This document shows positions 29,365-39,422 of a stretch of DNA of 61,904 nucleotides, in pieces. Position 1 is the first letter of the stretch. Every line of letters begins with the position of its first letter. Made by a program: the position numbers and the translations under genes. The stretch lies in NCBI GenBank assembly GCA_021204405.1, contig JAJPZJ010000177.1, positions 1 to 61,904 on the forward strand. Direction: 5' to 3'. The notes beneath the pieces were generated by a model. That model had not been told where the DNA came from, ran no database searches, and saw only the letters and a list, made by a program, of their open reading frames with translations. This DNA comes from Tannerellaceae bacterium. Lineage in GTDB: Bacteria > Bacteroidota > Bacteroidia > Bacteroidales > Tannerellaceae.

Positions 29365-30159
29365 TTATAAGATAAGGTACTTACGAATAATATCATTATT
29401 GAGTTTGTAGAGTTCATCCAGAAAAATCACCTGCATACTGCCGGTTCCTTCCGCTTTCGAAGCCGCCAGTTCGCCGGCTATCCCCATAACAGCCATACCA
29501 TGCAGGGCTGCTTCAAACGGATCATCGTTCACTGCCGCAAAGGCTGCTACAATAGCGGTAGCGGTACAACCCAGGCCGGTTACCTTTTCCATTAACGGGC
29601 TACCGTTTTTTACTGTCCCGGTTTTCGTTCCGTCGGTGATATAGTCGGTGGGGCCACTTATAGTCACAATCGCTCCGGTTTGTTGTGCCAGTTGTATGGC
29701 ACAACCCAATGCAGTGTCGGCAGATTGTGTATTGTCCACTCCTTTAGTCTGTACGGCCGAATCACATAAGGCCATAATTTCAGAGGCATTTCCACGGATA
29801 ATCGTCGGACTACAGGCCTCTATCAATTCTTTACAGGTACTGGTACGATAGACGGTTGCTCCCGCCCCTACCGGATCAAAAACAATCGGTTTGTCCAGTT
29901 CGGAGGCTGTTTCACCGGCTATACGCATTGCTTCTACTTGTGCGTGGTCTAATGTTCCGATATTCAATACGAGAGCTGAAGCAATCGAAGCCATTTCGGC
30001 CACCTCTTCTACTGTATGTGCCATTACCGGAGATGCTCCGATAGCCAGCAAGGCATTGGCGGTGTTGTTCATTACCACATAATTGGTTATATTGTGTATA
30101 AGGGGTGAGTTTTGACGGATGGCCGCCAGGTCGCGTTCCAATGATTCTATCTTTATCAT
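29365..30159 (-). CDS. thiM: Hydroxyethylthiazole kinase
   Basis: Phosphorylates salvaged hydroxyethylthiazole. The 264-residue protein shows NSPLIHNITNYVVMNNTANALLAIGASP, the segment VFDPVGAGAT and the late GLGCTATAIVAAFAAV anion hole. I start at the ATG at 30159, directly before IKIESLERDLAAIRQ; an upstream in-frame ATG at 30252 would overlap the promoter box. No TPP riboswitch is recognisable upstream. Confidence 0.94.
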   Translation of the reverse strand: MIKIESLERDLAAIRQNSPLIHNITNYVVMNNTANALLAIGASPVMAHTVEEVAEMASIASALVLNIGTLDHAQVEAMRIAGETASELDKPIVFDPVGAGATVYRTSTCKELIEACSPTIIRGNASEIMALCDSAVQTKGVDNTQSADTALGCAIQLAQQTGAIVTISGPTDYITDGTKTGTVKNGSPLMEKVTGLGCTATAIVAAFAAVNDDPFEAALHGMAVMGIAGELAASKAEGTGSMQVIFLDELYKLNNDIIRKYLIL

Positions 30160-30249
30160 ATTATCCTGTATTATTAGTTTCTTTTTTATAGAACAAACAA
30201 ACCGCTTGAAGAGATAGCTTATTGAACTATTTCTTTTTCCTGCGGTATG

Positions 30250-30257
30250 CAAATGTA
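30250..30257 (-). promoter_or_regulatory. -7 box of thiM-thiE
   Basis: TACATTTG on the minus strand, about 90 bases before the thiM start. The leader between them shows no clear TPP-aptamer motif. Confidence 0.5.
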
Positions 30258-30319
30258 CATAAATCCCGGATTAGTTCCTATATGAACAACCGGCTTAAGT
30301 ACACCAATAGGTGCCTGAT

Positions 30320-32211
30320 CTAGCCTTCCAACAATTGTATATATTCATACAACTTCTGGTAAAAAGGATGGTGGGATAAAGTAGCGGCATCTCCCAGGAT
30401 AATGAGTTTCATACGGGCACGGGTAATCGCTACGTTCATCCGGTGCAGGTCGTTAAGGAAGCCTATTTTACCGGCATCGTTACTTCGTACCAGGCTGATC
30501 ATAATTACATCCCGCTCCTGTCCCTGAAACCCGTCCACAGTATGTACCGTAATCAGTTTGCGGTAGGGTTTGAAGAAAGCATTCCGTTTGACCAGGCGAC
30601 GGATATAGTGTATCTGTGCTTTATAAGGAGAGATCAGGCCAAAGTCAATATGTTCTTCCAGCACACGCTCCCGCCCGATCTTTTCTATATATTGTTGTAA
30701 TTTAGCAACCAGCAATTCCGCTTCTTCTTTATTTACCCGGCTCATGGTATCGGGATGAGTGTCTTCGGTAAATGTTTCGCCGGAGGTATCTACCCATTCA
30801 ATAGCCCGGTCCCACTGCAATATCCCCCGATACTGTACTTCGGGAGCTGCTTCGAGTTTACCCTGGTAAAACCACCTGGAAGGGAAGTTCATAATATCCT
30901 GGTGCATCCGGTATTGCATCCGTAACAGACTTATAGCCTGCGGATGCAGCTCTGCCAGTTTCTGTAACAACGTCTGGTCTAATCCTCCCCGGGCAGCTTC
31001 TATACATTTGATGGTAGGAGGTAGCTGGCAATGATCGCCGGCCAGAATTACCCGGTCGGCCCGTTCAATAGCGATCCAGCAGGCTGCTTCGAGTGCCTGT
31101 GCTGCTTCATCTATAAAAAGAGAAGTAAAATGATGGTTTATTAGTATCTTTCCGGCCGATCCTACTAACGTACAGGCTACGACTCTGGCCTCATTAAATA
31201 AGTCCGAATCGATTTTGACTTCCAGCTCCGTAGTCCGGAAACGCAAACGCGACATCCGGTTACGCATCGTTTTCCGTTCGTCATAATTTTTTTCCGCATA
31301 CTCCCCTGCAGAGAACGAATGGTTTTGCGGATATTCCATAATTCCGGATAATCAGGATGGGCTTCAAAACGCCGTTCGTAGGTAAACGAGAGTATTTTAT
31401 CATTTACCCGGGTGGGATTACCGATACGTAACACCTGAATACCACGGTCTACGAGTTTCTCCGATATCCAGTCTACCGCCATATTGCTCTGTGCACAGAC
31501 CAGTACCTGGTTTTCCCGGTGGAGCGTTTTATAAATAGCCTCTACCAGTGTAGTGGTTTTACCTGTACCGGGAGGGCCATGTACTACGGAGACATCTTTT
31601 GCAGCCAATGCCCTGTTTACGGCTGATTCCTGCGACGGGTTAAGCCAGGGGAAACGTACCGGAAAAAGCTGCCGTTCCTCCGGTTTACTTTTACCCAATA
31701 AAGTATCCCGCAGATAAGCCAGCCTGTTACCTTTGGCACGCATAACCGATTGCAGGGTAGCAAACATGGTCTTATAACTGGTTTCATCAAAAAAGAGTTG
31801 CACACCCGGACGTTTGAGTTGTAATAGTTCCGTCAGCGATTCACTGTTAGGCATCACTACCACCATACGGCTCTCTTCCACATAGCTGATCGTACCCGAA
31901 AAATTAAGGTAACAGATGCGTTCCCCCTCTCCCATCTCAAAAAAGCATACCGGCCGGCCATGTTCAAACGCATGTTCGGTATCCCGCTCTTCCGTGCGCT
32001 CCAACTCTACGACCAGTTGATCCAGGGAGTTGTAATAGGTACGGCCGGCCGTTACCGGATACCAGCAGATTCCCTGTTGCTGTTTCTTCCATATGCCCAG
32101 CCGTTCGGTTTGCGACCGGAACAGCTCTTTCTCATATTCATATTCTTTTTGTAAGAGATCATACTGGAGTTGCAGTTGTTTGAGGGGTGTATTTATATCT
32201 TTTGAGACCAT
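30320..32211 (-). pseudogene. Superfamily 1 DNA/RNA helicase (Dna2/IGHMBP2-like), one frameshift
   Basis: The N-terminal part carries Walker A (GPPGTGKTTT); the C-terminal part carries the DEAAQ Walker B, the QYRMHQDIMNFPS motif, TVDGFQGQERDVIMISLVRSN and NVAITRARMKL. They are split by a frameshift at a run of seven T on the plus strand (31287-31293); eight would give SMRKKNYDERKTMRNRMSRL and one 630-residue protein. The start at 32211 is placed by the TACATTTG box at 32231-32238. Relatives unwind DNA or RNA 5'-3'; the cellular role in Bacteroidales is unknown. Confidence 0.88.
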
Positions 32212-32230
32212 TTTTCCGGATATTCGGATA

Positions 32231-32259
32231 CAAATGTACAATAAATATATGTACCTTTG
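32231..32259. promoter_or_regulatory. Back-to-back -7 boxes of helicase and UPF0597 genes
   Basis: TACATTTG on the minus strand (32231-32238) points to the helicase start at 32211. TACCTTTG on the plus strand (32252-32259) points to the start at 32289. The two promoters lie 13 bases apart and their upstream regions overlap. Confidence 0.6.
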
Positions 32260-32288
32260 GTCTCTCTATGAAATAAAACTTCTTTACC

Positions 32289-33579
32289 ATGGAACTCAAC
32301 TTACAGAATGATATCATCCGCCTGATCCGCCGGGAAGTTATTCCGGCTATTGGCTGTACCGAACCGGTCGCTGTTGCATTAGCTGCCGCCAAAACTGCCG
32401 AACTACTGGAATCACCCCCTCTCAAAACAGATGTATACCTGAGTGCAAACATCCTTAAGAATGCAATGGGGGTAGGCATACTGGGAACTGGTATGGTTGG
32501 CCTTCCGATAGCCATTGCACTTGGGCTGGTGATTGGCAAACCTGCATATGGTCTGGAAGTATTGCGTGACCTTACTGCCGGAGGTTTGGAAAAAGCCAAG
32601 CAGTTGGTGGCTTCCGGCTCAATAGCTATCCATCTGAAAGAGGGGGTAGATAAACTATATATAGAGGTATGCTGCACAGGAGATGCCGGCACTGCCCGCT
32701 CGGTTATTTGCCGGGAGCACACTCGGTTTATCCTGCTTGAAAAGAATAAAGAGATCCTGTTGGATTTGCGGGAGGAAACCACCTGTGAAGAACAAACAAA
32801 TAGTTGGCAACCGCCCAGACTTTCTTTCTGCCAGGTATACGACTTTGCGATGGAAACTCCTGCTGAAACGTTGAAGTTTATCCTGGAAACCGCCGAACTA
32901 AATAAAAAAGCCGCCCTGGCTTCCCTGGAAAATAACTATGGACACTGTGTTTGCAAAACAGTTAGTGGTAAGTATGGCCGCAAATACATGGGCGACTCTG
33001 CCTTTACCCATATGCTCACGATGACAGCTGCGGCTTGCGATGCCCGGATGGATGGTGCCATGATCCCGGTAATGAGTAATTCAGGAAGTGGTAGCCAGGA
33101 AATTGCAGCTATCTTGCCGGTTTTATCATTTGCCGAAGATATCGGGTGTACGGAGGAACAATTAATCCGCTCGCTTATCCTGAGCCACCTGTTGGTTATT
33201 TATATTAAACAAAGTCTGGGCCGTCTTTCTGCCTTATGTGGTTGTGTAGTGGCTGCTACAGGCGCCAGTTGTGGGATTACCTACCTGATGGGGGGGAACT
33301 AAAACGCAGCTTTCGTACGCAATTAAAAATATGATTGCCAACCTGACCGGAATGATATGCGACGGAGCCAAACCCAGTTGTTCCATGAAGGTGTCGAGCG
33401 GAGTTTCCACCGCCATGCTTTCCGCCCTGATGGCAATGGAAAATAAAGTTGTATCAGCAGTGGAAGGCATTATTGATGAAGATGTAGATCAGTCGATCAT
33501 TAACCTGACCACCATTGGTTCTGTGGGTATGGAAGCCACGGACAAACTGGTATTGGATATTATGACCGGAAAGAAATAG
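32289..33579 (+). pseudogene. UPF0597 / L-cysteine desulfidase-like protein, one frameshift
   Basis: Relatives (CdsB/CyuA, YhaM) are Fe-S enzymes that break cysteine down to pyruvate, ammonia and sulfide, or act as serine dehydratase-like proteins. The family start IPAIGCTEPVAVALAAAKT with its cluster cysteine is present, and the second part has MICDGAKPSCSMKVSSGVS. A run of seven G at 33290-33296 read as six restores the frame through GGTKTQLSYAIKNMIANLTG and gives 429 residues. Expressed from its own TACCTTTG promoter, opposite the helicase gene. Confidence 0.88.
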
Positions 33580-33630
33580 ACTTTTCTACCATGTTACTAT
33601 GTATGCACTCCTTAGCAGTGATAAAATAAT

Positions 33631-33657
33631 AAAGGCAGACGATAATCGCCTGCCTTT
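33631..33657. terminator. Bidirectional terminator between UPF0597 and fimbrillin genes
   Basis: AAAGGCAG pairs with CTGCCTTT, with an inner CGA/TCG pairing, between convergent genes ending at 33579 and 33682. Confidence 0.7.
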
Positions 33658-33681
33658 CCCTACTTTATGTGAATCAAAAGA

Positions 33682-34971
33682 TTATTTAAGATCTGTTCCT
33701 TCATCGAATATTTTCCAACCGGAAACTTCTACAGTCACTATAATTTCAGCATTTCCATCCGGATCAATGGGAGGGTCAACCGGCCCCGGCGGATCGATTG
33801 GACCGGGAGGTTCAGGAGGGTCAATCGTTCCCGGCGGATCAATTACATTCGGGTTCTCTTCTTCTGCCTCTTTGGGTGTACCATATCCCAGTGTCCTGAT
33901 CTCATAGATACTTACCCTGTAAATCGCATTCTGGAGGATTTTATATATGTTTGCTGTATCTGTAGTCCGGGTTACATCAATTCTTCAGTAGCGATCCACC
34001 TTATTTTCCATATTGTCGCCATCATAGAGTGTACCCTGCACAATCATTGCATAGATCGTACCGGAATTATATCCTTTCACATTCCCTTCAAGCTGTAAAG
34101 GAGAATTTTCGTAAAGGTAAACACTTTCATTATTGGAAAGCAGGTTATTACCACTATACGCCTGTACCAGGTTACCCTCTTCATCATATATGGAAGAGAT
34201 GTAGCTGGCAGTATTATTTCCTATTGTCCATACCGCAGGATTCCAGCGTTCAAGCTGTTCGGCTACTCCATAGTTCGGAAATACGAACGACTGATCCAGG
34301 CCATTAATCACATAATAACCATTCAGGGTAAACTGAATCTCCCCGGTAATTGTACCTCCCAACCATTCGGTAAGGTCGTCCTGGTCGTTCTGGCTAAGGG
34401 TTACTTTCACCCCACTGGCAGGAGTGGTAGGGGCATTAAACCGGGCATATAAACGGTCTACCGCCACACGGATAAAGGCCAGTTCATCACCGGAAACAGT
34501 GAGCCCGGTGTATTCGCCCGCCATAGGAAGACCACCTGCCGGTACCTGGAGCGGGTTGGGGATGGAGGCATTATAAAGTGCTTTCTTGACATCCGGAAGT
34601 TCCACTCCATTTAAATTTCCTAATTGCATGTTAACAGCTACCAGTACAGTCTTATTACTCCCTCCAGTTACATGGAAAGTGTAGTCGCTGGCAGCTTCAT
34701 CAAACCGGATATACCCATTATAACGGTCGCGGGTGCCATCTGCATCAAATACATAAAATTCTACTTCACGGATCGTTCTTTCTGCTTCTGTTCCGGCATC
34801 ACTACCGTCGCTGCTCCGTGTACCCTGGCTGCTGTTTAACCAGACCGTAAGCGAAGCTCTACCTCCACCCCCCCCTCCCGGCGTGTCAACACCCTCCAAT
34901 ACATCCTTTTTACACGATGAAAAGAGCATGGTAATAGCAAAAACAAAAGTCAGAAACTTTGTTACTTTCAT
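33682..34971 (-). pseudogene. Mfa1-like fimbrillin lipoprotein, in-frame TGA
   Basis: The precursor has a lipoprotein signal (Cys at residue 20, TMLFSSC), a glycine run, and the two-domain fimbrillin layout (TIREVEFYVFDADG; later LYARFNAPTTP). An in-frame TGA at 33985-33987 interrupts it after KVDRY. Reading on in the same frame gives RIDVTRTTDTANIYKILQNA, a proline-rich stretch with repeated IDPPGP units, and the terminal strand VTVEVSGWKIFDEGTDLK typical of polymerising fimbrillins, ending at 33682 (429 residues). A change from TGG (Trp) to TGA would explain it. The proline-rich insert before the last strand is unusual. Confidence 0.75.
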
Positions 34972-35165
34972 ACCTTTCTTTCTATATTTCGTTTATTTAA
35001 TAAATAACATAACTATAAAGGAAAATATACCTCTCCCAACCGAGTGCAAAAATATTACATTTCATCCAATCATTTTTACACAATTATTATTCATTCATAA
35101 ACGATTGGCCACAAAAGAGAACAAATTCAAAAGTATCGGTTTAACAGGATAAATATAATAGAAAA

Positions 35166-35187
35166 GGCAGACTATCAACAGTCTGCC
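35166..35187 (-). terminator. Terminator downstream of the SIMPL gene
   Basis: GGCAGACT pairs with AGTCTGCC; on the minus strand a TTTTC tract follows. The gap 34972-35287 holds this hairpin and otherwise nothing I can assign; a short SIMPL-overlapping frame is listed among the rejected items. Confidence 0.65.
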
Positions 35188-35287
35188 TCATTAGCCATCC
35201 GGGTAAAACAGTTCTTTATCCCTAGGGTACCTATTTATATTTTGCGCCAATTCCCGGTCAATATTCTTCCCTGCAGATCATAAATCT

Positions 35288-35988
35288 CTAATCTTCCAGA
35301 TAATAATCTACCGTAGTAACCACCCGGATGGTTTTAATATAGGGAGTATTAGGGTCGCGGTCGCTAATGGTAAACTGTCCCTGGTTAGCACGTTTGATCT
35401 TACCTAGCTTACTATTGGAATCGATGGCAAACTTTTCGGCAGCATTGCGGGCATTTTTAGTGGCCTCTTCGATCATTTGAGGCCTTACGTCGTTGAGGCG
35501 GGTAAAGTCGTACGAATATTATACCGGTAATCACCGGATGTGATAGCGATACCCTGTTTGAGCAGTTCATTCTGTCCGGCAATGATGACCCTGACCTTAT
35601 CTACATCATCGGAGGTTACAGTGATCACCGAGGTTATATTATAACGGTAAGGTATATTACCGGGCTGGTAGCGCTCAGCCTGCAGGTCGATGATCTCAGG
35701 AGCATTGACTATTATTTCCTGATCGGTTACATTTTTTGACTGCAAGAAGGTAAGGATCGCTTCATTTTTGGTATTAATGTTGTTATAAAGAGTACCCAGA
35801 TCGTTACCAATGTCTTTAAATATCAATGGCCAGGTGATTTTATCAGCAGGCAACTGAAGTTCAGCCAACCCTTTCACACTAACCACACGTTCTTTGTCTC
35901 TAAAAGAGACGATACCACTCCGAAGCGTGAGCCCCAACATAATAAGACCTATAGCAAGTAAAGCTGCTTCAACGATACGATTTTTCAT
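35288..35988 (-). pseudogene. SIMPL-domain (DUF541) membrane-anchored protein, one frameshift
   Basis: N-terminal signal anchor (residues about 5-25) followed by the SIMPL domain (VVSVKGLAELQLPADKITWP), a periplasmic fold of unknown enzymatic role found in proteins implicated in stress tolerance. A missing base near 35512-35516 splits it; adding one gives GDYRYNI, then YDFTRLNDVRPQMIEEATKNA, and a single 233-residue protein ending TTVDYYLED. The lesion is not in a homopolymer. Confidence 0.85.
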
Positions 35989-36026
35989 AGTAATTTTATT
36001 CAGGAGTTATACATTTACAAATGTAA

Positions 36027-36320
36027 CTACTTTCCTTTCAATTTTTTCATAAAAGACCGGAAGGCCGGTTGAAAATCTTTAAAAAGTTCGGAATCCCTGT
36101 TTTTGATCATCACTCCGCTGAATAGTTTAAGGCCAATTGCAAATTCTACAGCCTGTTGCTTATCTTCAAAATGGGTGCTTTCCTGTAAGAAGGAGATGAT
36201 CCTGAAAATATCATCATGACTTTCAAAGTCAAACTCCAATGGTTCAGGTAGTTCTTTATTACTATTCTTATCTTCTGCCAGACTGAACCGGATATGGTAC
36301 TTATTGTTTTTACTTTCCAT
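36027..36320 (-). CDS. DUF3861-like small protein
   Basis: A 97-residue acidic and basic mixed protein without a signal peptide. It resembles DUF3861 proteins in the pattern PLEFDFESHDDIFRIISFLQ ... QAVEFAIGLKLFSGVMIKNRDSELFKDF. The function is unknown. I start at the ATG at 36320, because the 14 residues upstream (in-frame ATG at 36362) do not fit. It lies alone between the SIMPL and MBOAT genes. Confidence 0.75.
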   Translation of the reverse strand: MESKNNKYHIRFSLAEDKNSNKELPEPLEFDFESHDDIFRIISFLQESTHFEDKQQAVEFAIGLKLFSGVMIKNRDSELFKDFQPAFRSFMKKLKGK

Positions 36321-36421
36321 ATTATGTTTTATTGAATGGTTATTTCTTTGTAAATATAACAAAATAAAAACTTACAGCTTCCTTATTTTCATGTTGGCTG
36401 GACCCATTTTTTACATCTTAT

Positions 36422-38035
36422 TTAAAACTGGAAATAGATAAACGGCTGTACCCCTGCACTTTTAAACTGAACCACTACGAAAATTGCAAGAATCAACATC
36501 AGGGCCTGCACCACAAGAGGCGACCGGGTAACTACCTGCTGCAATCCATTCTCAACCTTGCGGGGCATAAAATGGAAGATATATCCTATCACCATCAGTA
36601 TAAATACACCTTTATAACCTACAACTACACCCTTATAACCTACAACAAACTGCAGGAAAACTTCCGGGTGGAAGTTGGTAAATATCTGGGTTAACATCTC
36701 TCCTATCACCTGCATAGAGCCTGCCCGGAAAAGAATCCAGCCTAAACAAACCAGATGGAAAGTAAATAAGATCCCTAATACGCGGCGGAAAGGATTCATT
36801 TCACTACCCAAAGGTTTAAAACTACTAAAATGAGCCATGATAAATTTATGGATAGCCAGCGCTGTGCCATGTAAGGCACCCCACAATACAAAACTCATGG
36901 AAGCACCGTGCCACAACCCACCCAATAACATAGTAATAAGCAGGTTTAGGTAGGTACGTACTCTTCCTTTGCGGTTTCCTCCCAAAGAAATATAAAGATA
37001 ATCTTTCAGCCACGAAGAAAGGGAGATATGCCATCGCCGCCAGAACTCCGTGATAGTTGCCGATTGGTATGGTGAATCAAAGTTTATATTAAAACGGTAT
37101 CCTAATAATAAAGCAATCCCGATAGCCGTATCCGAATAACCGGAGAAATCACAATAGATCTGCAACGCATACCCATATACACCCAACAGGTTCTCAACAC
37201 CGGTATAAAGTAAAGGAGCATCAAAGATACGGTCTACGAAATTAAGGCTTATATAATCGGATATGACCGACTTCTTAAACAATCCGCATAGGATCAGGAA
37301 TAATCCTTCACTGAACTCTGCACGGCTTACGGTGAGTGGTTTATAGATCTGCGGGATAAAATCGCGGGCACGGACAATAGGGCCTGCTACCAATTGTGGA
37401 AAGAAGGAAACATAAAACACATAGTCGATCCATCGCGTAAGGGGCTCAATACGCCCCCTGTAAATATCGATGATATAACTCAGGCTCTGGAAGGTAAAGA
37501 AGGAAATACCTACCGGAAGAAAAATATCGGCCGGATGGAAAGTGACCTGTTCCAACGCTGGGTTGCGGAAATGATACCCCAGGTCATTCAATAAACCCAC
37601 TATCAGTTGTACCAGGAAATTATAGTATTTAAAATAAGCCAGCATACCCAGGTTGAGGCATAAACTAAGGGTTACCCAAAGCTTACGTCCCCACTGTGAA
37701 GCCGTCCGTATAATCCCCTGCCCGATACAAAAATCGGTTGTAGCCGTAAAAAGGAGTAAAACGAACCAGATCCCACTGCTTTTATAATAGAAATAGAGTG
37801 AAAAGAGCGTGATATAGATCAGCCGTGCCAGCAAATGTTTACGGAGCGGAACATAGAGAAGGACAAATCCGATAAACAGAAAGAAAAACAATCCGCTACT
37901 GAAAAGCATTGGGGCACTCGGCTGGTAAACAAGTATATCGCCCAGTGTGTCCAATGAAAAATCAGTAGTCAGCCAGTTTTGTATCGTATGTAGATAATCG
38001 GTCAAAGTATGCATATTAATTGTCTGTTTCATCAT
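36422..38035 (-). CDS. MBOAT-family O-acyltransferase (AlgI/DltB type)
   Basis: Multi-pass membrane enzyme of 537 residues that moves an acyl group across or at the inner membrane for polysaccharide modification. The signature WRRWHISLSSWLKDYLYISLGG and the catalytic-His segment LLGGLWHGASMSFVLWGALHG are present, along with about 11 hydrophobic stretches. A short in-frame repeat (VVGYKGV twice) lies in a loop near the C-terminus. The gene overlaps the upstream SGNH gene by 20 bases. Acetylation of a secreted glycan, with the two SGNH proteins as partners, is the likely role. Confidence 0.92.
   Translation of the reverse strand: MMKQTINMHTLTDYLHTIQNWLTTDFSLDTLGDILVYQPSAPMLFSSGLFFFLFIGFVLLYVPLRKHLLARLIYITLFSLYFYYKSSGIWFVLLLFTATTDFCIGQGIIRTASQWGRKLWVTLSLCLNLGMLAYFKYYNFLVQLIVGLLNDLGYHFRNPALEQVTFHPADIFLPVGISFFTFQSLSYIIDIYRGRIEPLTRWIDYVFYVSFFPQLVAGPIVRARDFIPQIYKPLTVSRAEFSEGLFLILCGLFKKSVISDYISLNFVDRIFDAPLLYTGVENLLGVYGYALQIYCDFSGYSDTAIGIALLLGYRFNINFDSPYQSATITEFWRRWHISLSSWLKDYLYISLGGNRKGRVRTYLNLLITMLLGGLWHGASMSFVLWGALHGTALAIHKFIMAHFSSFKPLGSEMNPFRRVLGILFTFHLVCLGWILFRAGSMQVIGEMLTQIFTNFHPEVFLQFVVGYKGVVVGYKGVFILMVIGYIFHFMPRKVENGLQQVVTRSPLVVQALMLILAIFVVVQFKSAGVQPFIYFQF
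36605..36646. repeat. In-frame 21-bp tandem repeat in the MBOAT gene
   Basis: Units 36605-36625 and 36626-36646 differ by one base and encode VVGYKGV twice. The frame is kept. Confidence 0.9.
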
Positions 38036-39422
38036 GGGCAGCTACCCTTAGGCCAGGCGTAAGCGGCTCTTCTTTTATGGATTGCAGGTTATATGTTTTA
38101 ATCAGGGCACGGTATAGTAAAGTACCCTGCTCGTAATATCCGTCTTTATTAAAATGGATACGGTCTGCCCCCATCAGTTTAGCTGCGTGCCATTTGACAT
38201 TCGAGTTTTTACCGCCGGTTGCAGTAAACAGGTCCCAGCAGGCAATACCGTTTTCTGTAGCATAGGCCGCAATCGCTTTAGCCGCCCGTTCGGTATTCTC
38301 GTTCCTGACAAAAACCCGTTTTTTATTTACATAGGTACGTTTATAACACTCCGGCGGAGTAGTTAACAGCAACGTGGTTTCAGGCATATACTTTTTTACC
38401 AAAGCGATAAAAGCATCGATCTGTCCGGTAAATTCACCGGCTGTAAACCTGCGGCCGAAGGTTTCGTTTGTACCTAAGGATATGATCAGTAAAGTGGGCT
38501 TGAGTACAGCCAGTTGCCGCACATAGCTTTCATCCGTATAATTCACAAACATAGCTCCATTCACTCCTATGGAATGATATAATATACCGGGATTGCCATT
38601 GGTAAGGCTAAAACCATAATACAGGTTGCTGAAGGTAGCAGGAGGAAGCAACGTATCCGTACCCTGTTTCCGGCGTGTACTTTGTAACTGTAAAGAATCC
38701 GTCAGGTGGGCGATCCGGAAAGTATCCGCTACCACACCCAGTACCACTGTTTCCGGAGCAGGGAAAGTTTTAACCGGATCTTTTGAAATACCCACCGGTA
38801 ACATGGGCATCGAACGCGGGTCGCGGTAAAGAACCGCCTGGTTAAACGCATAGCCTGCTCCATTAGTAGGTGCAATACAGATATCGAAGTTGATAGAAGG
38901 CGAAGCCGACTGGATACCAATTCCTCCCAACCCAAAAGGGCATTTAGGCTGGCTTTGTATACACCGGCCGGCTGTCCAGTCACGTATAACTGAAGAGATA
39001 AAATAGTCATCCGGTTCATTCGAACGGCTTAACTTAAAGGGTGCAATCCATCCTCTGCCGGCATTACCGAACTGTTGATGCAGCAAACGCATCACCCGCC
39101 CGCTGTAATGGCCGGCCTGGATATGCGAATCGCCCAGGTGGACCACCTGAATCACCGTATTTTTCCCTGCATACAACGAATCAAGGCAGGCAAAAAAGGA
39201 TGCCAGGGTATGCTGCGGATCGGTTATGTAACAAAAAGAATCGACAAAAGCCATACGGGAAACCTCCGGCATGACCAGTTCCGGACGCAGGAAAGGAAGG
39301 GTATCCTGTTTCATCCCGGTAATCCGGTCTGACGGGTAAACCGGCGACTTTGAATAAATTCCCAGTAATACGATCGCAATAGCTCCCAGGCTATTCATTA
39401 ACCACTTTCTCTGCTTCATCAT
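38016..39422 (-). CDS. SGNH/GDSL-family esterase-like protein 1
   Basis: The 468-residue protein has an N-terminal signal anchor (about residues 8-22), the block I motif GDSH at 97-100, the block III segment SLGTNETFGRR and the block V DRIHFNKDG carrying the catalytic Asp and His. This is an extracytoplasmic serine esterase or acetyltransferase fold. It overlaps the downstream MBOAT gene by 20 bases and the upstream SGNH gene by 32, so the three are coupled. Likely the partner that transfers or removes acetyl groups on a polysaccharide, comparable to AlgJ/AlgX or PatB. Confidence 0.88.
   Translation of the reverse strand: MMKQRKWLMNSLGAIAIVLLGIYSKSPVYPSDRITGMKQDTLPFLRPELVMPEVSRMAFVDSFCYITDPQHTLASFFACLDSLYAGKNTVIQVVHLGDSHIQAGHYSGRVMRLLHQQFGNAGRGWIAPFKLSRSNEPDDYFISSVIRDWTAGRCIQSQPKCPFGLGGIGIQSASPSINFDICIAPTNGAGYAFNQAVLYRDPRSMPMLPVGISKDPVKTFPAPETVVLGVVADTFRIAHLTDSLQLQSTRRKQGTDTLLPPATFSNLYYGFSLTNGNPGILYHSIGVNGAMFVNYTDESYVRQLAVLKPTLLIISLGTNETFGRRFTAGEFTGQIDAFIALVKKYMPETTLLLTTPPECYKRTYVNKKRVFVRNENTERAAKAIAAYATENGIACWDLFTATGGKNSNVKWHAAKLMGADRIHFNKDGYYEQGTLLYRALIKTYNLQSIKEEPLTPGLRVAAHDETDN

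Noticed and set aside
30160..30260. TPP riboswitch before thiM-thiE.
   Set aside because: The conserved CUGAGA and the GAUCUGG-type segments of the aptamer are not present in the leader.
35235..35291. Minus-strand frame reading LEIYDLQGRILTGNWRKI, similar to a type IX secretion C-terminal signal.
   Set aside because: Too short, overlaps the end of the SIMPL gene and has no upstream gene in the same frame.
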